Assembly (NCBI GenBank): GCA_028103285.1
Contig: JAOHNF010000007.1
Span: 1-29,893 of the forward strand
Length of the DNA: 29,893 bases
From: Candidatus Pelagibacter sp.
GTDB lineage: Bacteria; Pseudomonadota; Alphaproteobacteria; Pelagibacterales; Pelagibacteraceae
Reading direction: 5' to 3'
Part shown: one piece after another, positions 7,576 through 16,779 of the stretch
Layout of the letters: each line of letters begins with the position of its first letter
Numbering within the stretch: position 1 is the stretch's first letter
Notes under the pieces: generated by a model
The model's input: only the letters and a program-made list of their open reading frames with translations
Told to the model about the DNA's origin: nothing
Databases searched by the model: none
Made by a program: the position numbers and the translations under genes

Positions 7576-7869
7576 TTATATACCAGTTGTAAGATCTATA
7601 CTCTGACCTTTTTTAAGAGTTATTATTGCTTTTTTATATCCACTTTTGACAGACTTTTTTCCTTGTTTTATTTTAATTTTAGATTTTTGATTAATTATAT
7701 TTACTTTTATTACATTAACTTTAAATAATTTTTCAATATTTTTTTTTATAGTTTTTTTATTTGCTTTTCCATGAACTTTAAACACAGTTTTATTTTGTTC
7801 AGATAAAATAGTTGCTTTTTCTGTTATTATTGGATGTCTGATAGAATCTATGTGATTAATTTTTTTCAT
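7576..7869 (-). CDS. rplW: 50S ribosomal protein L23
   Basis: L23 stands at the exit of the peptide tunnel and docks trigger factor and SRP. The product has 97 residues, the normal length. It reads IRHPIITEKATILSEQNKTV near the N-terminus, and the central part is the typical helix-strand with a Lys-rich extended loop (NQKSKIKIKQGKKSVK). It ends TLKKGQSIDL. The ATG lies 14 nt inside the end of rplD, where the rplD codons GACAGGGTG supply a purine-rich ribosome site. Confidence 0.94.
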   Translation of the reverse strand: MKKINHIDSIRHPIITEKATILSEQNKTVFKVHGKANKKTIKKNIEKLFKVNVIKVNIINQKSKIKIKQGKKSVKSGYKKAIITLKKGQSIDLTTGI

Positions 7870-8491
7870 TTAACACCCTGTCTTGAATTTTTTTAGCTGA
7901 TGATGAGGTAATAATTACATTTTTATATTTAAATAAATCATAAATGTTTGTTCCTTCATCTTTTATTAATTTAATGTTTTTAATATTTCTTGCTGATTTA
8001 TTTATATTTTTCATAGAGTCTAAATCTGAAATTATCAAAACATTAGCTAATTTGTTTGTTTCTAAAAATTTATTAAATTCTTTTGTTTTCTTAACTTCTT
8101 TTTTCACATCAGCTAAAATATAGAGATTTTTATCTAAATGTTTTTTTGAAAGAGTTTGAGCTAATGCTAATTTTCTTACTTTCTTATTAATTTTTTTAAT
8201 TTTATAATTAGCTCCTTTCGGTCCATGGGCTACCCCGCCGCCTACAAATAATGGAGCTTTTTTACTTGCATGTCTTGCTCCACCTCCACCTTTTTGAGGT
8301 GAAATTTTTTTTGTAGAGCCTCTAATTTCATTTCTTTGTTTGGTTTTAGCTGTTCTCGGTTTGGCATGATTAAATTGCCAATCAATTACAAATTTAATTA
8401 ATTTATGATTAACTTTTAAATTAACTAATTTATCTGATATTTCTATGGAGTCTGCTTTACTTCCATCAATATTTAATAAAGGAAATTTCAT
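7856..8491 (-). CDS. rplD: 50S ribosomal protein L4
   Basis: L4 has a globular domain and a long loop lining the exit tunnel. In E. coli it also represses the S10 operon. The 211 residues are close to the usual 201-206. The tunnel loop is clear at about residues 50-90: RTAKTKQRNEIRGSTKKISP, then KGGGGARHASKKAPLFVGGG and AHGPKGANYKIKKINKKVRK. The rest is strongly enriched in Lys, Asn and Ile. It starts directly after rplC with no gap and overlaps rplW by 14 nt. No S10-type leader, the target of L4 repression in E. coli, fits between fusA and rpsJ here. Confidence 0.97.
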   Translation of the reverse strand: MKFPLLNIDGSKADSIEISDKLVNLKVNHKLIKFVIDWQFNHAKPRTAKTKQRNEIRGSTKKISPQKGGGGARHASKKAPLFVGGGVAHGPKGANYKIKKINKKVRKLALAQTLSKKHLDKNLYILADVKKEVKKTKEFNKFLETNKLANVLIISDLDSMKNINKSARNIKNIKLIKDEGTNIYDLFKYKNVIITSSSAKKIQDRVLNEKN

Positions 8492-9196
8492 TTATTTTTT
8501 TCCTTTCTTAGCTGCAGCCTCTTTAACTTTAGCTTCATATTTTTCTTGAATTGTTTTTCTTGTTATGTTCTTAACTGCTCCTCTTAATTCAACAGTTGAA
8601 TTTTTTGAACCAGGAATTGAACCTTTTAAATAAAGCAGATTATTTTCTAAATCAGATTTAACTATCTCTAAATTTAACATTGTTCTGAGTTTGTCACCCA
8701 TATGACCTGCCATTTTTTTTCCTTTAAAAACTTTACCTGGATCTTGACGTTGTCCGGTTGAACCGTGAGATCTGTGAGAAACTGAAACACCATGTGAGGC
8801 TCTTAGTCCACCAAAATTCCATCTCTTCATTACACCTGCAAATCCTTTACCTATTGTTTTAGATCTTACATCTAAAAATTTTTTATCTTTAAAAATTTCT
8901 AAGCCTAATTCATTTCCTTCTTTATACTCTTCTGTATTCTCTACTCTAAATTCTTTTAATACACGTTTTGGTTCTGTATTTTTTTTAGCAAAATAACCCT
9001 TCATCTGTTTGGTTAATTTTGAGTTTTTCAATTTAAAAAACCCAAGTTTTACAGCACTGTAACCTCTCTTATCTTTAGCTATAACATCCAAAACTCTTCC
9101 TTTTTCTACTCTAATAACTGTTACAGGAACAGACTGACCGCTTTCCTTGAATTCTCTAGTCATTCCTATTTTTATTCCTATTAATCCTATGCTCAT
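8492..9196 (-). CDS. rplC: 50S ribosomal protein L3
   Basis: L3 is an early assembly protein with an extension reaching the peptidyl transferase centre. The product has 234 residues against 209 in E. coli, longer mainly through a C-terminal Lys/Ala tail (EAKVKEAAAKKGKK). Family marks are MSIGLIGIKIGMTREF at the start, GKGFAGVMKRWNFGG and SHRSHGSTGQRQDPGKVFKG in the middle, with the Gln of TGQ matching the residue methylated by PrmB in E. coli, then KMAGHMGDK. It starts 4 nt after rpsJ. Confidence 0.97.
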   Translation of the reverse strand: MSIGLIGIKIGMTREFKESGQSVPVTVIRVEKGRVLDVIAKDKRGYSAVKLGFFKLKNSKLTKQMKGYFAKKNTEPKRVLKEFRVENTEEYKEGNELGLEIFKDKKFLDVRSKTIGKGFAGVMKRWNFGGLRASHGVSVSHRSHGSTGQRQDPGKVFKGKKMAGHMGDKLRTMLNLEIVKSDLENNLLYLKGSIPGSKNSTVELRGAVKNITRKTIQEKYEAKVKEAAAKKGKK

Positions 9197-9200
9197 AAAT

Positions 9201-9509
9201 TTATATCTTTATTTCAATATCAACACCTGAAGCTAAATCTAATTTCATTAAAGCTTCTACTGTTTGTGGTGTTGGCTCAATTATATCTATTAATCTTTTA
9301 TGTGTTCTTGATTCAAACTGTTCCCTGCTTTTTTTATCTATGTGAGGTGATCTTAAAACAGTATATCTTTCAATTCTTGTTGGTAAAGGAATAGGTCCTT
9401 TTACTTGAGCACCTGTTCTTTTAGCTGTATTAACAATCTCTTCTGTCGAGAGATCTAGAATTTTATTATCGTAGGCTTTTAAATGTATTCTTATATTTTG
9501 ATTTTCCAT
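9201..9509 (-). CDS. rpsJ: 30S ribosomal protein S10
   Basis: S10 is a small-subunit head protein and also the NusE partner of NusB in antitermination. The 102 residues match the family exactly. It shows [14 protein letters not shown] at the N-terminus, then [19 protein letters not shown] and [16 protein letters not shown]. The gene starts only 2 nt after the fusA stop. The tuf gene that often separates fusA from rpsJ is absent, and so is the long S10 leader of E. coli. S10 operon expression must therefore come mostly from upstream. Confidence 0.98.
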   Translation of the reverse strand: MENQNIRIHLKAYDNKILDLSTEEIVNTAKRTGAQVKGPIPLPTRIERYTVLRSPHIDKKSREQFESRTHKRLIDIIEPTPQTVEALMKLDLASGVDIEIKI

Positions 9510-9511
9510 AA

Positions 9512-11587
9512 TTAAGCTAATTTCTTTGTTACCTCATCTTGAACGTTTTGAGGTACTTTATCGTAGTGACTAAATTGCATTGTATATTGAGCTCTTCCCT
9601 GTGTTGATGACCTTAAATTATTTATATATCCAAACATATTAGCTAAAGGAACTGTAGCGTTAATAGCTGTAGCATTACCTCTTGCTTCTGTTGAGGCAAC
9701 TTGCCCTCTTCTACTGTTTAAATCTCCAATTACATCTCCCATAAAATCTTCAGGAGTAACAACCTCAACTTTCATCATTGGTTCTAATAATTTTAGTGTC
9801 GCTTTCTGACATAGCTCTCTAAAACAATATCTGGAAGCGATTTCAAAGGCCAAAACACTTGAGTCTACATCATGGTGGAGACCATCTAGAATTGTAACTT
9901 TATAATCAATAACTGGAAAGCCAGCTAATATTCCACCTTCTGCTACACTCTCGACACCTTTTTCGACTCCGGGAATAAACTCTTTAGGGATTGAACCACC
10001 CTTAATTTTATTTTCAACTTCTCTACCTTTTCCTGGCTCTAATGGCTCAACACTTAATGTAACTTTAGCAAATTGTCCAGAACCGCCACTTTGTTTCTTA
10101 TGTATATATGTAACTTCAGCAGAATTTAATATTGTTTCTCTATAAGCAACTTGAGGAGCACCAATATTTGCTTCGACTTTAAATTCTCTTTTCATTCTAT
10201 CTACAATTATATCTAAATGTAATTCACCCATACCCTTAATGATAGTTTGTCCAGATTCTTCATCTGATGTAACTCTAAAAGAAGGATCTTCTTTAGCAAG
10301 TCGTCCTAATGCTTCTCCCATTTTTTCTTGATCTGCTTTAGTTTTTGGTTCAACAGCAATTTCAATAACTGGATCTGGAAATTCCATAGGTTCTAACAAA
10401 ATAGGTTTTTCTTCCTCACAAAGTGTGTGGCCTGTAATAGTATATTTAAGCCCTGCTAGTGCTACTATGTCACCTGTAGTTGCTTCTTTTGTGTCTTCAC
10501 GACTGTTAGCATGCATTAACAACATTCTACCTACACGCTCTGTTTTTTCTCTCGAAGAGTTATAAACACTTGTTCCTGTTTTTATAGTTCCTGAGTAAAT
10601 TCTTATAAAAGTTAGAGAGCCAACAAAAGGATCATTTGCTACTTTAAACGCTAAGGCTGAAAATGGTTCGTCGTCACCAAATTTCATTTCTAATTTATCT
10701 TCTGAATTCAGTTTTGTCGCTTCAATTGATCCAATATCAAGAGGACTTGGTAAATAATCAACAACTGAGTCTAAAAGTGGCTGAACTCCCTTGTTTTTAA
10801 AAGCTGAACCAGTAGTTATTGGAACAAAATTAAAACCTAAAGTACCTTTTCTTATACATTTTTTTAGATCTGTTTCTGATGGTTCTTTTCCCTCTAAGTA
10901 AGCTTCCATTAATTTTTCGTCTTCTTCGACAGCTGCTTCAACCAATTCTTTTCTATATTTATTTGCTTTTTCCTTTAATTCAGCTGGAATATCTACAACC
11001 TCAAACTTTGCTCCAAGATCTTCGTTTTGCCAGACAATAGCTTTCATTTTAACTAGATCAATAACACCTTTAAGATCTGCCTCTGAGCCAATAGGTAGTT
11101 GTAATACTAGAGGCTTGCAGCCTAATCTTTCTTTAATCATATTAACACACATATAAAAATCAGCGCCAGTTCTGTCTAGCTTGTTTACAAAACAAATTCT
11201 TGGAACTTTGTATTTATCAGCTTGTCTCCAAACTGTTTCTGATTGAGGTTCTACACCAGCAACGCCATCAAACACACATACTGCACCATCTAAAACTTTT
11301 AAAGATCTTTCAACTTCAATAGTAAAATCAACGTGACCTGGAGTATCTATAATATTAATTCTGTGATCATTCCAAAAACAAGTTGTTGCTGCGGAAGTAA
11401 TAGTGATGCCTCTTTCTTGTTCTTGCTCCATCCAGTCCATTGTTGCGGCTCCGTCATGAACTTCTCCTATTTTATGACTTTTGCCTGTGTAGTATAAAAT
11501 TCTTTCAGTAGTAGTTGTTTTACCAGCATCAATGTGAGCCATAATGCCTATATTTCTATACTTATCTAATGTGTATTTAGTAGTCAT
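9512..11587 (-). CDS. fusA: Elongation factor G
   Basis: EF-G is the GTPase that drives ribosomal translocation and, with RRF, recycling. The 691 residues match the family (about 700). The P-loop [15 protein letters not shown] spans residues 17-31, switch I contains [12 protein letters not shown]3 is [10 protein letters not shown] and G4 is [11 protein letters not shown]. The domain II to V order is complete, including [14 protein letters not shown] and the C-terminal [14 protein letters not shown] region. It starts 6 nt after rpsG and ends 2 nt before rpsJ. Domain length and motifs resemble translocating EF-G rather than EF-G2 or a tetracycline-protection relative. Confidence 0.98.
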   Translation of the reverse strand: MTTKYTLDKYRNIGIMAHIDAGKTTTTERILYYTGKSHKIGEVHDGAATMDWMEQEQERGITITSAATTCFWNDHRINIIDTPGHVDFTIEVERSLKVLDGAVCVFDGVAGVEPQSETVWRQADKYKVPRICFVNKLDRTGADFYMCVNMIKERLGCKPLVLQLPIGSEADLKGVIDLVKMKAIVWQNEDLGAKFEVVDIPAELKEKANKYRKELVEAAVEEDEKLMEAYLEGKEPSETDLKKCIRKGTLGFNFVPITTGSAFKNKGVQPLLDSVVDYLPSPLDIGSIEATKLNSEDKLEMKFGDDEPFSALAFKVANDPFVGSLTFIRIYSGTIKTGTSVYNSSREKTERVGRMLLMHANSREDTKEATTGDIVALAGLKYTITGHTLCEEEKPILLEPMEFPDPVIEIAVEPKTKADQEKMGEALGRLAKEDPSFRVTSDEESGQTIIKGMGELHLDIIVDRMKREFKVEANIGAPQVAYRETILNSAEVTYIHKKQSGGSGQFAKVTLSVEPLEPGKGREVENKIKGGSIPKEFIPGVEKGVESVAEGGILAGFPVIDYKVTILDGLHHDVDSSVLAFEIASRYCFRELCQKATLKLLEPMMKVEVVTPEDFMGDVIGDLNSRRGQVASTEARGNATAINATVPLANMFGYINNLRSSTQGRAQYTMQFSHYDKVPQNVQDEVTKKLA

Positions 11588-11593
11588 ATTTTT

Positions 11594-12064
11594 TTACCAT
11601 CTAAAATGTGCGAAAGCTTTATTCGACTCTGCCATTTTGTGAGTGTCTTCTCTTTTTTTAATTGCTGAACCTTTATTTTGTGACGCGTCTAAAATTTCAG
11701 CATATAACTTCTCTGCCATTGTTTTATTTTTTCGTTTGCGAGTTGCATCCATAAGCCATCTTAAAGCTAAAGCTTGACCTCTTTTAGCTTTGACCTCTAC
11801 TGGAACTTGATATGTTGCGCCGCCAACTCTTCTAGATCTACATTCTAAATTTGGTTTAACGTTAGTAATAGCTGTATTAAAAATTTTTAAAGGGTCTTCT
11901 TTATTTTGTGCTTTTATTTTATCTAGCGCATCATAGAGAATTTTCTCTGCAGTCGATCTTTTTCCATCATACATAATAGAATTAATAAATTTAGAAACAA
12001 CTTCTGAATGAAATTTTGGATCAGGGTACACTTTTCTAACTGGGGCTTTTCTTTTTCTAGACAT
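11594..12064 (-). CDS. rpsG: 30S ribosomal protein S7
   Basis: S7 starts assembly of the 16S 3' domain and lies at the E site. The product has 156 residues, the typical length. It starts [20 protein letters not shown] and includes [20 protein letters not shown], the [18 protein letters not shown] segment, and a C-terminus [14 protein letters not shown]. It follows rpsL after only 3 nt. The roughly 100-nt intercistronic S7-binding region used for autoregulation in E. coli is therefore missing. Confidence 0.98.
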   Translation of the reverse strand: MSRKRKAPVRKVYPDPKFHSEVVSKFINSIMYDGKRSTAEKILYDALDKIKAQNKEDPLKIFNTAITNVKPNLECRSRRVGGATYQVPVEVKAKRGQALALRWLMDATRKRKNKTMAEKLYAEILDASQNKGSAIKKREDTHKMAESNKAFAHFRW

Positions 12065-12067
12065 AAA

Positions 12068-12439
12068 TTATTTTGGTTTTTTTGTTCCGTATAGAGATCT
12101 TCTTTTTTTACGATTTGCTACACCTTGTGTATCGAGGTTACCTCTTAAAATGTGGTAACGGACTCCTGGTAAATCTTTTACACGACCTCCACGTAATAAG
12201 ACTACAGAGTGTTCTTGTAAATTATGACCCTCACCAGGTATATAGGCTGTAACTTCAAAACCATTAGATAATCTTACTCGTGCAACTTTTCTTAAAGCAG
12301 AGTTAGGTTTTTTTGGTGTAGTTGTATAAACTTTAAGACAAACACCTCTTTTAAGAGGCTGCTTCTCAAGTGCTGGAACTTTATTCCTGGCAACAGGTTT
12401 TATTCTACTTTTTTTAATCAGTTGATTAATAGTTGGCAT
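12068..12439 (-). CDS. rpsL: 30S ribosomal protein S12
   Basis: S12 sits at the decoding centre and is the classic streptomycin-resistance locus. It has 123 residues, the family length. It shows [30 protein letters not shown] with the streptomycin-linked Lys (residue 43, counted with Met) kept as Lys, and [13 protein letters not shown] with Lys88 and the Asp that RimO methylthiolates. By these residues the sequence looks streptomycin-sensitive. It is preceded by the widest non-coding gap in the window (150 nt after rpoC), so it may start its own transcript. Confidence 0.98.
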   Translation of the reverse strand: MPTINQLIKKSRIKPVARNKVPALEKQPLKRGVCLKVYTTTPKKPNSALRKVARVRLSNGFEVTAYIPGEGHNLQEHSVVLLRGGRVKDLPGVRYHILRGNLDTQGVANRKKRRSLYGTKKPK

Positions 12440-12456
12440 AATAATATTTTGAAGTT

Positions 12457-12473
12457 AAAGTAAGATTTACTTT
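12457..12473 (-). other. Perfect 7-bp hairpin upstream of rpsL
   Basis: AAAGTAA and TTACTTT pair perfectly around a 3-nt loop. The hairpin ends about 17 nt before the rpsL ATG, close enough to affect ribosome loading. No T-run follows. It could be a binding or translation-control element, or a chance product of the AT-rich sequence, since only two of its pairs are G-C or C-G. Confidence 0.3.
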
Positions 12474-12537
12474 GATGTAATATTGGTTAGTGTTTAAGGT
12501 TTTAATACACCTTACTTCTAACATTCAAAATTGTCGT

Positions 12538-12565
12538 AAACTAACACTCAATAAATAAAAGTCAA
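12538..12565 (-). promoter_or_regulatory. Candidate sigma70-type promoter for rpsL-rpsG-fusA
   Basis: The -35 TTGACT (five of six consensus bases) is at 12560-12565 and the -10 candidate TAGTTT (three of six) at 12538-12543. The spacer is 16 nt and TG stands one base before the -10 hexamer. Transcription would begin about 90 nt before rpsL and yield a leader with two hairpins. The AT-rich background makes chance matches common, so this is tentative. Confidence 0.3.
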
Positions 12566-12589
12566 TATTTAATGGGTTTTTACTTAGAA

Positions 12590-15500
12590 TTAAGCTGTTT
12601 GTTCTGGCGCTACAGGAGCTGATTCTAGCTCTTGTTTTTTAAGTTCTTCAAGTCTTGATTTATCTTGTTCTCTAGCTTTTTTATCCCAGTCTATTTTTGT
12701 TAAACCAGTTCCGGCTGGAACTAATCTTCCGACTATTACATTTTCTTTTAATCCCTCTAAAGTATCCACTTTTCCTCTTATTGAGGCATCTGTTAAAACT
12801 CTTGTAGTTTCTTGGAATGAAGCAGCTGAAATAAATGAATTAGTTTGTAATGAAGCTTTAGTAATACCCAATAGAACTCTCTCAAAAACAGCTGGCTTTT
12901 TTTTCTCTTCTCTTAATTTATCATTAATTACATTTATATCCAATAAATCAATTACTTCTCCTTTTAATAAATCTGAATCACCTTGATCTTTAATTTCAAC
13001 CCTTTTAAGCATTTGTCTTACAATTGTTTCTATATGTTTATCGTTAATCACAACACCTTGTAATCTATATACTTCTTGAACTTCTGTTATGAAATATTCT
13101 GTAAGTTTTTCCACTCCCAAAACTCTTAAGATATCGTGAGGCAATGGTGCTCCATCTAATAAATATTCACCTTTTTTAATTTTTTCACCTTGGTTAAAAT
13201 TCACATGTTTACCTTTTGGTATTAAATAATTTGAAGTTTCTCCATTTGATGCAACTATAGAAATTTTTTGTTTACCTCTTACTTCCTTGCCAAATTCAAT
13301 GACTCCATCGTTTTCAGCAATGATCGCACTATCTTTAGGTTTTCTTGCCTCAAACAATTCAGCAACTCTTGGTAAGCCTCCTGTTATATCTTTAGTTTTT
13401 GAAGTTTCTTTAGGTAGTCTAGCTAAAACATCTCCTGCTGATATTTTTTGACCATCTTTTACGGAGAGTACAGTGTCTGGAACAAGATAATATCTTGCTT
13501 CATTACCATCTGCTTTTTTAATTATCTCACCTTTTTCATTTCTTAAAGTAATTCTAGGTTTTAACTCTGAATTTTTTGAAGAAGACTTCCAGTCCGTTAC
13601 TGATTTCGAGGATAGTCCTGTGGCATCATCCAATGTTTCGGTTAATGAACTGCCTTCCATAAGGTCCATATAATTTACTATACCTCCGGTCTCAGCGATT
13701 ACGGGTAGCGTATAAGGATCCCATTCTGCAATTTTTTTACCTTTCTCAATCATGTCACCATCTTTGAAAAATAGTTTTGAACCATAATTAACTTTATAAA
13801 TTCCAAGTTGTCTATCCTGATCGTCTTCAAGGCTTAATTGAGTGTTTCTTCCCATTACAATTATATTTTTCTTCGAGTCTTCAATTAAATTTTTATTTAT
13901 AATTTTTAGTTTTCCTTTTGTTTGAGAAATAATTTGCGATTCTTCTTTAATCTGAGCTGTTCCACCTACGTGGAAAGTTCTCATAGTTAATTGAGTTCCA
14001 GGTTCACCGATAGATTGAGCCGCTATCATTCCAACGGCCTCACCAATACTAACTAATTTTCCTCTAGCAAGATCCCTACCATAACACACTTGGCAAACAC
14101 CTTTAGTAGATGCACAGGTAATAACTGAATAAACATTTACAGATTTTACGCCAGCAGCATCTATTTTTTCACAATCAAATTCATCAATTAATTTATCTTT
14201 TTTAAGAATTACCTCACCTGTAATTGGATTTTTTATATTTTCAGCTATAACTCTTCCTAAAACTCTTTCTGATAGACTCACTAAAATATTTCCACCCTCT
14301 ATTATTTCAGAAATAGTTACAGATGATCTCTTTTTAGGATCACATGCGGCTTTCGTAATTTGCACATCTTGAGCAACATCACATAATCTTCTTGTTAAAT
14401 ATCCTGAGTTTGCAGTCTTTAATGCAGTATCTGCCAATCCTTTTCTAGCTCCGTGCGTTGAATTGAAATATTCTAATACTGATAAACCCTCTTTAAAATT
14501 TGAAATAATTGGAGTTTCAATAATTTCTCCTGAAGGTTTTGCTATTAATCCTCTCATACCTGCTAGTTGTTTCATCTGAGCTTGAGAACCTCTAGCTCCT
14601 GAGTCAGCCATCATATAAACTGAATTAGTTTCAATTCTATCGTCATTATATATTTTTTCAGCAGATGAGATTTCTTTCATCATTTCATTAGCAACTGTAT
14701 CAGTACATTTTGACCATATGTCGACAACTTTGTTATATTTTTCGCCTCTTGTAATTAATCCATCAGAATATTGTTTTTCATACTCTTCGATTTGTTTTTT
14801 TGTGTTATTAATCAAACTTACTTTTGTTTTTGGTATTAATAAATCATCTTTACCAAATGAAATACCTGCTTTAAATGCATGTCGGAAACCTAGAGTTTTT
14901 ATTTTATCACAAAAAATAACTGTTTCTTTTTGACCACAAAATCTAAAAATACTGTCTATAACTTCTGAAACATTTTTTTTTGTTAGCAATTTATTTACCG
15001 TAGAAAATTTAATATTATGATTTTTTGGCAAAATATTTGCTAATAAAAATCTTCCTGCTGTACTAGTATATTTTTCAATTACTTCCTTACCGTCTTGATT
15101 AACAGTCTTGAATATTGATACAATTTTAGAATGTAAGCTAATTGATTTATACTCTAATGCTTGTTCTATTTCATCAATATTTGAAAAAATGCCTCTTGGT
15201 TTTTTATCATTATCATCAGCTTGTGATAAATAATAAATACCTAAAACTATATCCTGACTTGGTACTATAATTGGTTTACCGTTGGATGGACTTAAAATAT
15301 TATTTGTAGACATCATTAAAACTCTTGCTTCTAATTGAGCTTCTAAACTTAATGGAATATGGACTGCCATTTGATCTCCGTCGAAATCAGCATTAAATGC
15401 TGCACAAACAAGTGGGTGCAATTCAATCGCATTACCTTCAATAAGTTTTGCTTCAAATGCTTGTACGCCAAGTCTGTGTAATGTTGGTGCACGGTTTAAG

Positions 15501-16777
15501 AGTACTGGATGCTCTCTTATAATATGTTCTAAAGAGTCCCATACTTCGCTTTTTTCTTTTTCAACTAATCTCTTAGCTTGTTTAATTGTGGTAGCTAGGC
15601 CTAATTTATCAAGTCTTGCATACAAAAAAGGTTTAAATAATTCTAATGCCATTTTTTTTGGTAAACCACATTGATGTAGTTTTAATTCAGGTCCAACAAC
15701 AATTACTGATCGTCCTGAATAATCAACTCTTTTACCAAGTAGATTTTGTCTAAATCTACCTTGTTTACCTTTAAGCATTTCTGCTAATGATTTAAGTGGT
15801 CTTTTTCCTGTGCCTGTTATTACTCTTCCTCTTCTACCGTTATCAAACAAAGCATCAACAGATTCCTGAAGCATTCTTTTTTCATTTCTCACAATAATGT
15901 CAGGTGCTTTTAAGTCTAAGAGACGTTTTAATCTATTGTTTCTATTTATAACTCTTCTATATAAATCATTCAAATCTGATGTAGCAAACCTACCTCCATC
16001 TAATGGAACTAAAGGCCTTAACTCAGGGGGAATTACTGGGACTGTCGTTAAAATCATCCATTCTGGTTTATTTCCAGAAGAAATAAATGACTCAATAAGT
16101 TTTAATCTTTTAATTGTTCTTTCTTCTGTTACTTTTGATTTTATATCTTTAAGAGACTCTCTTAATTTCTTTTGTTCTTTTTTAAGATCTAAATTTATTA
16201 AGATTTCTCTTACAGCTTCAGCTCCTATACCCGCGTTAAATGCATCCTCACCGAATTCTTCTTGAGCTTTAAGTAAGGCTTCCTCAGACATTAATTGGCC
16301 TTTTTGTAAAGTAGTTAAACCTGGCTCTACAACAATAAAGCTTTCGAAATAAAGAACTTTTTCAACTTCTTTAAGCTTCATATCAATTGCCAAAGATATT
16401 CTGCTTGGCAGTGATTTTAAAAACCAAATGTGAGCCACAGGACACGCCAAATCAATGTGACCCATTCTTTCTCTTCTGACATTTGATTTAGTTACTTCAA
16501 CTCCACATTTTTCACAAATAATTCCTCTGAACTTCATTCTTTTATATTTACCACAGAGACATTCATAATCTTTCACTGGTCCGAATATTCTTGAACAAAA
16601 TAAACCATCTTTTTCAGGTCTAAAAGTTCTATAATTAATAGTTTCTGGTTTTTTAATTTCACCGTAAGACCATGATTTTATTTTTTCAGGACTAGCTAAA
16701 GTTATCTTTATACTGTTAAAGTTATTTTCTTGAACAATATTTTGATTTTCAAATTTTTTAGTTAAATTTTTTTCCAT
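12590..16777 (-). CDS. rpoC: DNA-directed RNA polymerase subunit beta'
   Basis: Beta' carries the catalytic Mg centre of RNA polymerase. It has 1395 residues (1407 in E. coli). The N-terminal zinc domain has C73, C75, C88 and C91 in [19 protein letters not shown]. The catalytic loop NADFDGDQM places Asp464, Asp466 and Asp468. The second zinc site contributes [10 protein letters not shown] and then [13 protein letters not shown]. The trigger-loop region contains [20 protein letters not shown]. The C-terminal end contains [20 protein letters not shown] and GRLVPAGTG, followed by a short Glu/Ala/Pro tail. It starts 2 nt after rpoB. No intein, split or large lineage insertion is visible. Confidence 0.99.
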   Translation of the reverse strand: MEKNLTKKFENQNIVQENNFNSIKITLASPEKIKSWSYGEIKKPETINYRTFRPEKDGLFCSRIFGPVKDYECLCGKYKRMKFRGIICEKCGVEVTKSNVRRERMGHIDLACPVAHIWFLKSLPSRISLAIDMKLKEVEKVLYFESFIVVEPGLTTLQKGQLMSEEALLKAQEEFGEDAFNAGIGAEAVREILINLDLKKEQKKLRESLKDIKSKVTEERTIKRLKLIESFISSGNKPEWMILTTVPVIPPELRPLVPLDGGRFATSDLNDLYRRVINRNNRLKRLLDLKAPDIIVRNEKRMLQESVDALFDNGRRGRVITGTGKRPLKSLAEMLKGKQGRFRQNLLGKRVDYSGRSVIVVGPELKLHQCGLPKKMALELFKPFLYARLDKLGLATTIKQAKRLVEKEKSEVWDSLEHIIREHPVLLNRAPTLHRLGVQAFEAKLIEGNAIELHPLVCAAFNADFDGDQMAVHIPLSLEAQLEARVLMMSTNNILSPSNGKPIIVPSQDIVLGIYYLSQADDNDKKPRGIFSNIDEIEQALEYKSISLHSKIVSIFKTVNQDGKEVIEKYTSTAGRFLLANILPKNHNIKFSTVNKLLTKKNVSEVIDSIFRFCGQKETVIFCDKIKTLGFRHAFKAGISFGKDDLLIPKTKVSLINNTKKQIEEYEKQYSDGLITRGEKYNKVVDIWSKCTDTVANEMMKEISSAEKIYNDDRIETNSVYMMADSGARGSQAQMKQLAGMRGLIAKPSGEIIETPIISNFKEGLSVLEYFNSTHGARKGLADTALKTANSGYLTRRLCDVAQDVQITKAACDPKKRSSVTISEIIEGGNILVSLSERVLGRVIAENIKNPITGEVILKKDKLIDEFDCEKIDAAGVKSVNVYSVITCASTKGVCQVCYGRDLARGKLVSIGEAVGMIAAQSIGEPGTQLTMRTFHVGGTAQIKEESQIISQTKGKLKIINKNLIEDSKKNIIVMGRNTQLSLEDDQDRQLGIYKVNYGSKLFFKDGDMIEKGKKIAEWDPYTLPVIAETGGIVNYMDLMEGSSLTETLDDATGLSSKSVTDWKSSSKNSELKPRITLRNEKGEIIKKADGNEARYYLVPDTVLSVKDGQKISAGDVLARLPKETSKTKDITGGLPRVAELFEARKPKDSAIIAENDGVIEFGKEVRGKQKISIVASNGETSNYLIPKGKHVNFNQGEKIKKGEYLLDGAPLPHDILRVLGVEKLTEYFITEVQEVYRLQGVVINDKHIETIVRQMLKRVEIKDQGDSDLLKGEVIDLLDINVINDKLREEKKKPAVFERVLLGITKASLQTNSFISAASFQETTRVLTDASIRGKVDTLEGLKENVIVGRLVPAGTGLTKIDWDKKAREQDKSRLEELKKQELESAPVAPEQTA

Positions 16778-16779
16778 AA

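Larger units (their letters stand above)
12440..12589 (-). promoter_or_regulatory. rpoC-rpsL intergenic region: possible promoter and leader hairpins
   Basis: This is the largest gap (150 nt) in a superoperon whose other gaps are mostly 0-7 nt. On the - strand a TTGACT at 12560-12565 is followed after 16 nt by TAGTTT at 12538-12543, preceded by TG one base away (extended -10 style). The -10 match is weak. Downstream lie a 5-bp hairpin (TAAGG/CCTTA, 12495-12514) and, close to the rpsL start, a perfect 7-bp hairpin AAAGTAA-ATC-TTACTTT (12457-12473). Neither hairpin has a T-run, so they look like leader structures and not terminators. The gap may hold a str-operon promoter and a 5' leader. Confidence 0.4.
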
